Positions 34,129 through 41,493 of a stretch of DNA of 64,000 bases are shown piece after piece. The stretch's first letter is position 1, and each line of letters opens with the position of its first letter. This stretch comes from Ralstonia insidiosa (GTDB lineage Bacteria > Pseudomonadota > Gammaproteobacteria > Burkholderiales > Burkholderiaceae): contig NZ_VZPV01000001.1 of NCBI RefSeq assembly GCF_008801405.1, positions 3,100,001 to 3,164,000 on the forward strand, read 5' to 3'. A program made the translations under genes and the position numbers. Under the pieces are notes generated by a model, which ran no database searches, had not been told where the DNA came from, and was given only the letters and a program-made list of their open reading frames with translations.

Positions 34129-35013
34129 TTAGGCGCTGGACTTGCTAAGTGTGGTTTCGAGCGCATCGAGTACCGCCTGAATCACTCCATGCCGCACATG
34201 CTCTTTCCGTTCGATCATGCCGACGGTGCGCACAGGCGTTTGCGGCGGCATGGGCAGCACGCGCAGAGCGGGGTCGCTCTCCCAGCTTGCGCGGCGCAGG
34301 CGCGGCACCAGTGTCACGCCCACCTGCTGGCGCACCAATTCGACAATCGCCTCGATCGAGTTGACCTCGATGAATTCGTTGACGGCCATGTGCGTCTTGC
34401 GCAGGGCGCGGTCGATGAGTGCGCCGGTGCGTACCGCGCGGTCGAAGCGCAGGAACGGATGCGTGCGCAGGACCTCTTCTGCGCGGCCGCGCGTGTGGCG
34501 ACCCGCCACGACAACCAGCGGTTCGGTATAGAGCGGGTGCCAGGCCAGGTTGGCGGGCAGACGCTCCAGATGTTCGACCACCAGCGCACCATCCAACTCC
34601 CCCGCTTCCACCTGCTCGGCAAGTTCGCCGGACTTGCCCGTGATCAGCTTGACGTCGAGCCCCTTGTGCGCCTGCTTGAGCCCCGCCACGGCGTGCGCCA
34701 GCGAGCCCATCACCGACACCACGGCGCCAATCGCGACAGCGCCGGCCAATTCAGTCTGGGGTTCATCGCCGATGCGCATGGCGTCGTACAGGCCCAGCAG
34801 GTGCTCGGCCTGGGGCAGCAGCGCGCGGCCATGCGCGTTGAGCGTGACCGTACGCCCGGAACGATCGAACAAGTCGCGGCGTAATTCGGCTTCCAGCGCG
34901 CGCATCTGCAGGCTGACGGCCGCCTGCGTGAGCGCCACGCGCTCTGCAGCAGCGGCAAACGAGCCGTGGCGTGCCACGGCAACGAAGGTGCGGAGAAAGC
35001 GAACGGTGCTCAC
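34129..35013 (-). CDS. LysR-family transcriptional regulator (divergent from GGT-like gene)
   Basis: A 294-residue regulator starting at GTG, with helix-turn-helix FVAVARHGSFAAAAERVALTQAAVSLQMRALE and an effector-binding domain from about residue 90. It is divergent from the gamma-glutamyltransferase-like gene across 132 AT-rich bases, making that gene and the following MHS carrier its likely targets. It is 34 bases upstream of the DoxX gene on the same strand. Confidence 0.88.
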   Translation of the reverse strand: MSTVRFLRTFVAVARHGSFAAAAERVALTQAAVSLQMRALEAELRRDLFDRSGRTVTLNAHGRALLPQAEHLLGLYDAMRIGDEPQTELAGAVAIGAVVSVMGSLAHAVAGLKQAHKGLDVKLITGKSGELAEQVEAGELDGALVVEHLERLPANLAWHPLYTEPLVVVAGRHTRGRAEEVLRTHPFLRFDRAVRTGALIDRALRKTHMAVNEFIEVNSIEAIVELVRQQVGVTLVPRLRRASWESDPALRVLPMPPQTPVRTVGMIERKEHVRHGVIQAVLDALETTLSKSSA

Positions 35014-35145
35014 AAGGTACTCACCAGCAGGCGTAGACGATTCTCAAGTTTTTCTTAAGCAATATCCAACGAATTTTAGCTTTATTAAATTCCGTGCACC
35101 GCAAATAATCATCCGATCCACTCAGCCCACCTCCCCTCCCAAGCC

Positions 35146-36774
35146 ATGTCCCACCGCTTCGATTGGCAGAACCCCTACCCCACCGTGCGCATTCCGCTGT
35201 TTGCGCGCAATGTTGTCTCCACCTCGCACCCGCTGGCGGCGCAGGCCGGATTGCGCATGTTGCTCGCGGGCGGCAGCGCGGTAGATGCGGCCATTGCGGC
35301 GGCAGCCATGCTGACTGTGGTGGAGCCCGTTTCGTGCGGCCTGGGCAGCGATGCCTTCGCCATCCTGTGGGACGGCAAAGAGCTGCACGGCCTGAATGCC
35401 TCCGGCACGGCACCGCAGGCGTGGAACCTGGATTACTTCCGCAACAAGTACGGCGAAGACGCAAACGGCACGCCCAAGCGCCCGACGCGCGGCTGGGATG
35501 CGGTGACGGTGCCCGGCGCCATCTCGGCCTGGGCCGCGTTGCACGCGCGCTTTGGCAAGCTGCCGTTTGCCGATGTGCTGGAACCCGCAGCGGAGATTGC
35601 CGAACGCGGTTACACCGTCTCGCCCATCGTCGCGCACAAGTGGGCGGCCGCCATTCCTGATCTGCAGAACCAGCCGGGTTACGCACAGGCATTCATGCCG
35701 CACGGCCGCGCGCCGGAAGTGGGCGAGAAGTTCCAGCTGACGGATGCCGCCGCCACACTGCGCCGCATCGGCCAGACCAATGGCCGCGATTTCTATGAAG
35801 GCGAACTCGCCGAGCGCATTGCCGCCTACGCGCGCGAATGCGGCGGCGCCATGACCGCGCAAGACCTGCGCAACTATCAGCCCGAGTGGGTCAAGCCAAT
35901 CACCAAGCGCTACCGTGGCTACGACCTGCACGAGATCCCGCCCAATGGCCAGGGCATCGCCGCGCTCATCGCGCTGGGCATTCTCGACCGCTTCGACCTG
36001 AGCGCGCTGCCGGTCGACTCCGCCGATTCGCAGCACCTGCAGATCGAGGCGATGAAGCTGGCGTTTGCTGATCTCTACAAGTACGTGGCCGATCCGCGCT
36101 CGATGGAAGTCACGCCCGAGCAGATGCTCGACGATGCGTACCTCGATGCACGCGCCAAGCTGATCGACATGGGCCGTGCACAGGTGCCGACCTTCGGCAT
36201 GCCGCGCGCCGGTGGCACGGTGTACCTGACGGCTGCAGACGAGAACGGCATGATGGTCTCGTTCATCCAGTCCAACTACATGGGTTTCGGCTCGGGCGTG
36301 GTGGTGCCGGGCACGGGCATCAGTCTGCAGAACCGCGGCTTCGGTTTCTCGATGGATGCGCGCTCGGCCAACGTGGTGGAAGGCGGCAAGCGCCCGTTCC
36401 ACACGATCATCCCGGCGTTCCTCACGAAGGACGGCAAGCCGCAGATGAGCTTTGGCGTGATGGGTGGCGACATGCAGCCGCAAGGCCATCTGCAGACGCT
36501 GGTGCGCATGCTCGACTACAAGCAGCAGCCGCAGGCCGCGTGCGACGCGCCGCGCTGGAAGGTCAACCGTGATTTCACGCTCGACGTGGAGGCCACCATG
36601 AACGCCACCACCGTCGCCGCACTGGAGGCGCGCGGACACAAGCTCAAATCGGTGGCCGATCCGTATATGGATTTCGGCTCGGGCCAGTTCATCTGGCGCC
36701 TGTCGGACGATGCTGACCACGGTTACGTGGCCGCCAGCGACAGTCGCCGCGATGGCCACGCCGTGGGCTTCTAA
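35146..36774 (+). CDS. Gamma-glutamyltransferase family protein (cytosolic YwrD/HpxW-like)
   Basis: A 542-residue Ntn-hydrolase. Family blocks: STSHPLAAQAGLRMLLAGG and SAVDAAIAAAAML near the start, LGSDAFAILWDG, GAISAWAALHARFG, and the self-cleavage site GGTVYLTAADENGMMVSFIQ, where Thr358 would become the N-terminal nucleophile of the small subunit. GFGSGVVVPGTGISLQNRG follows. There is no signal peptide, unlike periplasmic GGTs, so it fits the cytosolic YwrD/HpxW-type branch, which includes enzymes acting on oxamate or amide substrates rather than glutathione. The MHS carrier next door may import the substrate. Confidence 0.85.
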   Translation: MSHRFDWQNPYPTVRIPLFARNVVSTSHPLAAQAGLRMLLAGGSAVDAAIAAAAMLTVVEPVSCGLGSDAFAILWDGKELHGLNASGTAPQAWNLDYFRNKYGEDANGTPKRPTRGWDAVTVPGAISAWAALHARFGKLPFADVLEPAAEIAERGYTVSPIVAHKWAAAIPDLQNQPGYAQAFMPHGRAPEVGEKFQLTDAAATLRRIGQTNGRDFYEGELAERIAAYARECGGAMTAQDLRNYQPEWVKPITKRYRGYDLHEIPPNGQGIAALIALGILDRFDLSALPVDSADSQHLQIEAMKLAFADLYKYVADPRSMEVTPEQMLDDAYLDARAKLIDMGRAQVPTFGMPRAGGTVYLTAADENGMMVSFIQSNYMGFGSGVVVPGTGISLQNRGFGFSMDARSANVVEGGKRPFHTIIPAFLTKDGKPQMSFGVMGGDMQPQGHLQTLVRMLDYKQQPQAACDAPRWKVNRDFTLDVEATMNATTVAALEARGHKLKSVADPYMDFGSGQFIWRLSDDADHGYVAASDSRRDGHAVGF

Positions 36775-36870
36775 GCCAGCGAACACAAGCGCGTTGACCC
36801 GTGGACCGGGCGGGCAACGCGCTGCAGTTCCATAACAACGATCCCGGCCGGCACCAAAGGAACCCTCATC

Positions 36871-38187
36871 ATGACCGCCCCTTCTGCGGCAGGCGCTGCT
36901 GCACCCGCTCGCCCTGAAAAAACCGATGCCGCCCACGCGTGGCGCATCATCATCTCGTCGTCGATCGGCAATGCGCTGGAGTGGTACGACTTTCTCGTCT
37001 ACGGGTTCTTTGCGTCCATCATCGGCAAGCTGTTCTTTCCGGCGGATGACGAGTGGGTATCGCTGCTGTTTGCAGTGGGCAGCTTTGGCGTGTCGTTCAT
37101 CACGCGGCCGGTGGGTGCGATCGTGCTCGGCATGTATGCGGACAGGAAGGGGCGCAAGGCCGCACTGACGCTGTCGATCCTGTTGATGATCGTCGGCACG
37201 CTGGCGATTGCAGTGATGCCGAGCTATCAGCAGATCGGCATCGTCGCGCCGATCACCATCCTGCTTGCGCGCCTGGTGCAGGGCTTTGCGGTGGGCGGCG
37301 AGTTCGGTAGCGCGACGGCGTTCATGGTGGAGCACAGCAAACACGGGCGCGGCTACTACGCGAGCTGGCAGTTTGCGAGCCAGGGCATTGCGACCATCCT
37401 TGCTGCGGGGCTGGGCGCGCTGTTGACGGCATCGCTCACGCCGGCTGATCTGGAGGGCTGGGGCTGGCGCCTGCCGTTCATCTTCGGCCTGCTGGTCGGC
37501 CCGGTCGGTTTTTACATCCGCCGGCATCTGGACGAAACGCCTGAGTTCGTTGCCGAGCAAAAGAAGACGACGGTCGATCCGCAGGCCTCGTTCAAGGCGC
37601 AGTGGACCAACCTGCTGCTGGCGGTGGGCGTGGTGGCACAGTCCACCGTGTCGGTGTACGTGTTGCAGCTCTACATGCCGACGTATGCCGTCAAGCAACT
37701 GCATCTGCCGGCCGCGCAGTCGTTCGCGGTGGTGGTGCTCAACGGTGGGCTGCAGTTCCTGCTGTCGCCGGTCATGGGCGCGTTGTCCGATCGCATCGGC
37801 CGCATCCGCATCATGCTCACCACGTCGGTGCTGATGATCGTGTTGATCTATCCGATGTTTGCGCTGCTGCGCGCGTATCCGACCATCGGCGCGTTGCTGG
37901 CACTGCAAGCCGTATCGGGCATTTTCAAGGCGGCGTATTCGGGGCCGATGCCGGCGTTGATGTCGGAGATCTTCCCTACGCGCGTGCGCTCGACGGGGCT
38001 GTCGCTCGGCTACAGCCTGGGCGTGACGCTGTTCGGCGGGTTCGCACCGTTCATCGTCACGTGGCTGATTCACACGACGGGCGATACGCTGGCGCCGAGC
38101 TACTACGTGCTGACGGCGGCCGTGGTGAGCGGCATCTCGCTGACGATCATCGCGTTGCGCCATCGCAGGGCTGGACGCGCTTCCTGA
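36871..38187 (+). CDS. MFS transporter, metabolite:H+ symporter (MHS) family
   Basis: A 438-residue 12-helix carrier. The start region GNALEWYDFLVYGFFASIIGKLFF, the motif-A-like loop MYADRKGRKAALTL and RHLDETPEFVAEQ after helix 6 are MHS hallmarks (citrate, alpha-ketoglutarate, proline/betaine and shikimate carriers). It lies 96 bases after the GGT-like gene and probably belongs to the same LysR-controlled unit. It is a paralogue of the carrier at 62377-63717. Confidence 0.87.
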   Translation: MTAPSAAGAAAPARPEKTDAAHAWRIIISSSIGNALEWYDFLVYGFFASIIGKLFFPADDEWVSLLFAVGSFGVSFITRPVGAIVLGMYADRKGRKAALTLSILLMIVGTLAIAVMPSYQQIGIVAPITILLARLVQGFAVGGEFGSATAFMVEHSKHGRGYYASWQFASQGIATILAAGLGALLTASLTPADLEGWGWRLPFIFGLLVGPVGFYIRRHLDETPEFVAEQKKTTVDPQASFKAQWTNLLLAVGVVAQSTVSVYVLQLYMPTYAVKQLHLPAAQSFAVVVLNGGLQFLLSPVMGALSDRIGRIRIMLTTSVLMIVLIYPMFALLRAYPTIGALLALQAVSGIFKAAYSGPMPALMSEIFPTRVRSTGLSLGYSLGVTLFGGFAPFIVTWLIHTTGDTLAPSYYVLTAAVVSGISLTIIALRHRRAGRAS

Positions 38188-38302
38188 GCGTTTACTCTTT
38201 CTTTACACCGCCCCACTGCCCTTTTTCACGCTTTTTGCGAGCGAACCGATACGGTGTCACCATGTTCAACGACTTGGCGATGCCAGCCACCGCCTTCGCA
38301 TC

Positions 38303-38665
38303 ATGGGCCGATCCATGCTTCTGTCTTCGCTCGTTCCGCAGCTGCTGCCGCCCTCGCCGGCAGCGGCCTCTCGTGTGGATTCTCGCGTGGTTGCCACGCC
38401 GGCACGCCAGTATGTGAGCCTGCGCGTAACGGTGCCAAGCGATGAACCCCACGCGGTTCGCCGTCAGTTGCATGCATTGCTGGGCGACGCGCTCGGTCTG
38501 TACATCGTCCAGCACGACGCGCGCCGTCACACCATCAGCGTGGATCTGGAACTCGTGCATGCCGATGTGGATGCTGTCATCGGCGCCCTGCTGCGCGGCC
38601 TGCCGCGCGCCACGCTCGGCCGCGTTACCCCGCTCAAGCGCGGGCATGCCCACCTGCTGCACTGA
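38303..38665 (+). CDS. Hypothetical protein upstream of DapA-like gene
   Basis: A 120-residue protein (or 116 from the ATG at 38315) that I do not recognise. After a low-complexity N-terminus, residues 35-115 alternate strands and helices (YVSLRVTVP, then a helix with RRQLHALLG, LYIVQHDARRHTISVDLEL, a second helix, RVTPLKR), which looks like a small beta-alpha-beta-beta-alpha-beta ferredoxin/ACT-type fold. It ends eight bases before the DapA-like start, so it is probably cotranslated, possibly as a ligand-sensing partner. That role is inference. Confidence 0.5.
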   Translation: MGRSMLLSSLVPQLLPPSPAAASRVDSRVVATPARQYVSLRVTVPSDEPHAVRRQLHALLGDALGLYIVQHDARRHTISVDLELVHADVDAVIGALLRGLPRATLGRVTPLKRGHAHLLH

Positions 38666-38673
38666 GGCACGCC

Positions 38674-39558
38674 ATGTTTTCGGGCATCTGGATTCCGCTG
38701 GTCACCCCCTTTCACGACGATAAAGTCGACACGACTGCGCTACGCCGGCTGGTGCGTCACTACCAGGGCGCGGGCGTCGCAGGCTTTGTCGCGCTGGGCA
38801 CCACAGGCGAAGCCGCACTGCTCTCGCAGATCGAGCGCTACACCGTGCTGGAGACGATCGCAGAGGCATGCGACGGCCGCACACCCTACCTGATCGGCGT
38901 GGGCGCGGCCGACACGCGCGAGGTCTGCGCACAGATCCGCCACTACGAGCGCTGGAACAGCGCGGGCTATCTCGTGCCACCGCCCTACTACGTGTGCCCA
39001 TCGCAGGCGGGCTTGCGCTGGCACTACACGCAGGTGGCGGCCAGCACGTCGCGCGCGGTGGTGCTCTACAACGTGCCCAAGCGCACGGGCGTGGCTATCG
39101 CCCCGCATACCGCGCTGGTGCTGGCCGAGCAGGCCAACATCGTCGCCATCAAGGAATGCGTGGCCGACAACTTTGGCGCGCTGCAAGGCGGGCCGCTCGA
39201 TGTGCTGAGCGGGGATGACAGCGCGCTGCTCGACTGCCTCGCGCACGGCGGTGCAGGCGGCATTCTTGCCGGAGCGCATATCCGCCCGGAGTTGTTCGTG
39301 GCTTTGGTGGAGCACTACCGCGCTGGCCGTGTCGACGAGGCCAGGCGTCTGGCCCAAGCACTCGCGCCGCTGGCTGCGCTGCTGTTTGCGGAGCCCAACC
39401 CGGCGCCGGTCAAGGCGCTGCTGGCCGAACTCGGACACATCGGCGAGCAGACACGCGCACCGATCCTGCCGGTCACGGAATCGTTACGCCGCCGCCTGGT
39501 GGCAGCCTTGCAAGCACTGGAGACCGTCGAGGCCGACCGCGCATTGCGGCTGGCCTGA
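38674..39558 (+). CDS. DapA/dihydrodipicolinate synthase family aldolase
   Basis: A 294-residue class I (Schiff-base) aldolase of the DHDPS/NAL family: LGTTGEAA pyruvate-binding loop (Thr43-Thr44-Gly45-Glu46), Tyr132 in LYNVPKRTGV and Schiff-base Lys160 in VAIKECVADN. The motifs are those of genuine dihydrodipicolinate synthases, so it could supply lysine/diaminopimelate synthesis. Position beside a transporter and a GGT-like enzyme instead hints at a paralogue for catabolic substrates; other dap genes are not nearby. Confidence 0.85.
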   Translation: MFSGIWIPLVTPFHDDKVDTTALRRLVRHYQGAGVAGFVALGTTGEAALLSQIERYTVLETIAEACDGRTPYLIGVGAADTREVCAQIRHYERWNSAGYLVPPPYYVCPSQAGLRWHYTQVAASTSRAVVLYNVPKRTGVAIAPHTALVLAEQANIVAIKECVADNFGALQGGPLDVLSGDDSALLDCLAHGGAGGILAGAHIRPELFVALVEHYRAGRVDEARRLAQALAPLAALLFAEPNPAPVKALLAELGHIGEQTRAPILPVTESLRRRLVAALQALETVEADRALRLA

Positions 39559-39579
39559 TGTCTGCGTTCAAGCCGCGGC

Positions 39580-40149
39580 TTACGCGCCCTTGTACCAGTG
39601 CGCATTCCACGCACTGGCCGCCCTGCGGTACGTGACGTCGTGTCGGGTGCCGCGATGGTGGCGGCGCGGCGTGCTCGCGACGGGGCCGTCGCTGTCAACG
39701 TCGTTGGCAGATTCCGTCGCTGCGACGGTATGCGTGGTGGCGGGCGGAACCTGCGAGTAGACACGCTGCTCCATGCGGTCACGCGCTGCCTCGACCGGAT
39801 CGGGCTGCGCGGCCTGCGGCGTTGCAGCGCTGGCCGGGGTCACCGCCATCGCTACGCTCGTTGCGTCACTGGCCTGCACGGCGGCGGGCGTATGCCCCGC
39901 CAGGCTGTGCACCCACGGTGCGTGCGCCATCCCCACGTAGATCGCCCCCGTCACTGCAATGAACGCAGCCGCCACGTTGGTGAATGCGCCGTTGACGATG
40001 GCACTCGAAGCACGCGACCACCAGGGCTTGTGCTCGACCTGTGCCTGCAGCACGTCGGCCACCTCCGTCGGGTCGACATAGGTGGCAGCCGGTTGCGGGG
40101 TATCGATGGGTTCGGGTGGCTGGGTGGTAACGGAAGCGGGCAAGCGCAT
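39580..40149 (-). CDS. Hypothetical single-helix membrane protein
   Basis: A 189-residue protein of no recognised family. Residues 1-45 are a Pro/Thr-rich cytoplasmic segment, one helix follows at about 48-72 (SAIVNGAFTNVAAAFIAVTG, continuing AIYVG), and the remainder is an Ala/Pro/Thr-rich region with a basic, His/Arg-rich C-terminus (TPRRHHRGTRHDVTYRR). An opposite-strand frame of similar length exists; I prefer this one because of the clear membrane helix and end composition. It is convergent with the DapA-like gene. Confidence 0.5.
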   Translation of the reverse strand: MRLPASVTTQPPEPIDTPQPAATYVDPTEVADVLQAQVEHKPWWSRASSAIVNGAFTNVAAAFIAVTGAIYVGMAHAPWVHSLAGHTPAAVQASDATSVAMAVTPASAATPQAAQPDPVEAARDRMEQRVYSQVPPATTHTVAATESANDVDSDGPVASTPRRHHRGTRHDVTYRRAASAWNAHWYKGA

Positions 40150-40471
40150 GGCGAGAACTCAAGATCCTGGGTCAGCAACATCGCGCGTTGCCGATCGTTA
40201 TTCGGGAATGGCCGCATGACACGCACGTGACAGCGTGAAGCGGCGCAGCAGCCTCGTTGCGGCGATCAGCCGTCAGTAGCAAATTCCTTGCCGGACGTTG
40301 TGCATTGCGACAAACACCCGCCAACCCTTGTCGGTGCTCGCCGTTGCCCCAGAAACAGACGATTTGGCCATCCGACGGAGTGCCCGTGCGCATGCAAGGC
40401 AGGTAGACTTTGCAAAGTTTACCGGGTGTGACACCCGAGTCTGCACATCAAGGAAATCCAGGGAGAACGAC
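40150..40471. other. Non-coding gap upstream of the YpfJ-like gene
   Basis: This 322-bp divergent region holds no convincing gene. The open frame running through it is the upstream extension of the peptidase frame. Two adjacent palindromes at 40403-40437 are the only structure I see. Confidence 0.5.
40403..40437. promoter_or_regulatory. Two adjoining palindromes upstream of the YpfJ-like gene
   Basis: GTAGACTTTGCAAAGTTTAC (40403-40422) is a 20-base palindrome with one mismatched pair. It is followed without gap by CGGGTGTGACACCCG (40423-40437), a perfect 6-bp inverted repeat with a 3-base centre. They lie 35-69 bases before the GTG start, a natural place for operators. Confidence 0.5.
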
Positions 40472-41359
40472 GTGCGTTGGGATGACATGCGCGAAAGCAA
40501 CAACGTTGAGGATGAACGCGCATCCTCGGGCGGTGGATTTGGCGGTGGCGGCATGCGGCTGGGCATCGGCGGCATCGCCATCGTGGCGGTGGTCGGCCTG
40601 CTGATGGGCAAGAACCCGCTGGAAATCCTGGGCATGGTGATGCAGGTGTCGCAAAACGCGCCCACCACGCAGAGCACGCAGCACACACCCGCGCGGCCCA
40701 CCGGCGAGACCGACAACGACCGCAGCAAGCAATTGGTCTCGCACGTGCTGGGCGATACCGAAGACACCTGGACGCAACTGTTCAAGCAGGCCGGCCGCGC
40801 ATATCAGCCGCCCAAGCTGGTGCTGTTCCGCCAGGGCATCCGCTCGGGTTGCGGCGACGCCACCTCGGCTGTCGGCCCGTTCTACTGCCCGGCCGATACC
40901 AAGGTCTACCTGGATCTCGGCTTCTTCGATGAACTGCGCCGCAAGTTTGGCGCGCCGGGTGATTTTGCAGCCGCCTACGTTGTCGCGCACGAGGTGGGCC
41001 ACCACGTGCAGAACCTGCTGGGCGTGTCCGACAAGGTCAGCCGTGCGCAGGCAGGCAAGTCGCAGGCCGTGGCCAATGCGCTGTCGGTCAAGCTGGAGTT
41101 GCAAGCCGACTGCCTGGCCGGCGTGTGGGGGCATTTCGCGCAGAAACGTGGCCTGCTGGAACGTGGTGATCTGGAGCAGGCACTCACCGCCGCCCACGCC
41201 ATCGGCGATGACACCCTGCAACGCAACGCCGGCCGCAGCGTCACGCCCGATGCCTTCACGCACGGCACGTCGGAGCAGCGCATGCACTGGTTCCGCCAGG
41301 GCTTTGATGGTGGCGATATCCGCCAGTGCGATACGTTCAAGGCCGGGGCGGATGCCTGA
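40472..41359 (+). CDS. YpfJ-family neutral zinc metallopeptidase
   Basis: A 295-residue membrane-anchored protein starting at GTG (GGGAGA site): acidic N-terminus RWDDMRESNNVEDERASSG, a Gly-rich stretch, one helix (LGIGGIAIVAVVGLLMG), then a soluble domain of PF04228 with the zinc motif HEVGHHVQNLLG (His173, Glu174, His177) and LELQADCLAGVWGH providing the third ligand. Members are annotated as neutral zinc peptidases; substrates are unknown. A longer reading from 40298 lacks support. Two palindromes sit just upstream. Confidence 0.88.
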   Translation: MRWDDMRESNNVEDERASSGGGFGGGGMRLGIGGIAIVAVVGLLMGKNPLEILGMVMQVSQNAPTTQSTQHTPARPTGETDNDRSKQLVSHVLGDTEDTWTQLFKQAGRAYQPPKLVLFRQGIRSGCGDATSAVGPFYCPADTKVYLDLGFFDELRRKFGAPGDFAAAYVVAHEVGHHVQNLLGVSDKVSRAQAGKSQAVANALSVKLELQADCLAGVWGHFAQKRGLLERGDLEQALTAAHAIGDDTLQRNAGRSVTPDAFTHGTSEQRMHWFRQGFDGGDIRQCDTFKAGADA

Positions 41360-41371
41360 TCGGCGCGCATG

Positions 41372-41402
41372 AAAAAAGGGCGTGCCCGCAACAGGCACGC
41401 CC
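41372..41402 (-). terminator. Rho-independent terminator of the large lipoprotein gene
   Basis: A 9-bp stem GGGCGTGCC / GGCACGCCC with a 7-base loop. On the minus strand it is followed by six T, 90 bases after the lipoprotein stop. It may also form in peptidase transcripts from the other side, but no U-tract follows there. Confidence 0.75.
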
Positions 41403-41493
41403 ACGATCTGTACAACTGCCGACTTACACGTGTTGTACAGAGACTGATCGAAGCGCCACACCGTTCTGGTGCGGCGCCCGCTTCTCCCCCGCT

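Noticed and set aside
36788..36822. AGCGCGTTG / CAACGCGCT inverted repeat after the GGT-like gene
   Set aside because: It lacks a T-run and lies between genes that are probably cotranscribed, so I do not call it a terminator; it may be a minor RNA hairpin.
35122..38163. 1013-residue minus-strand frame across the GGT-like and MHS genes
   Set aside because: Antisense to two genes with clear motifs; Arg/His-rich shadow composition.
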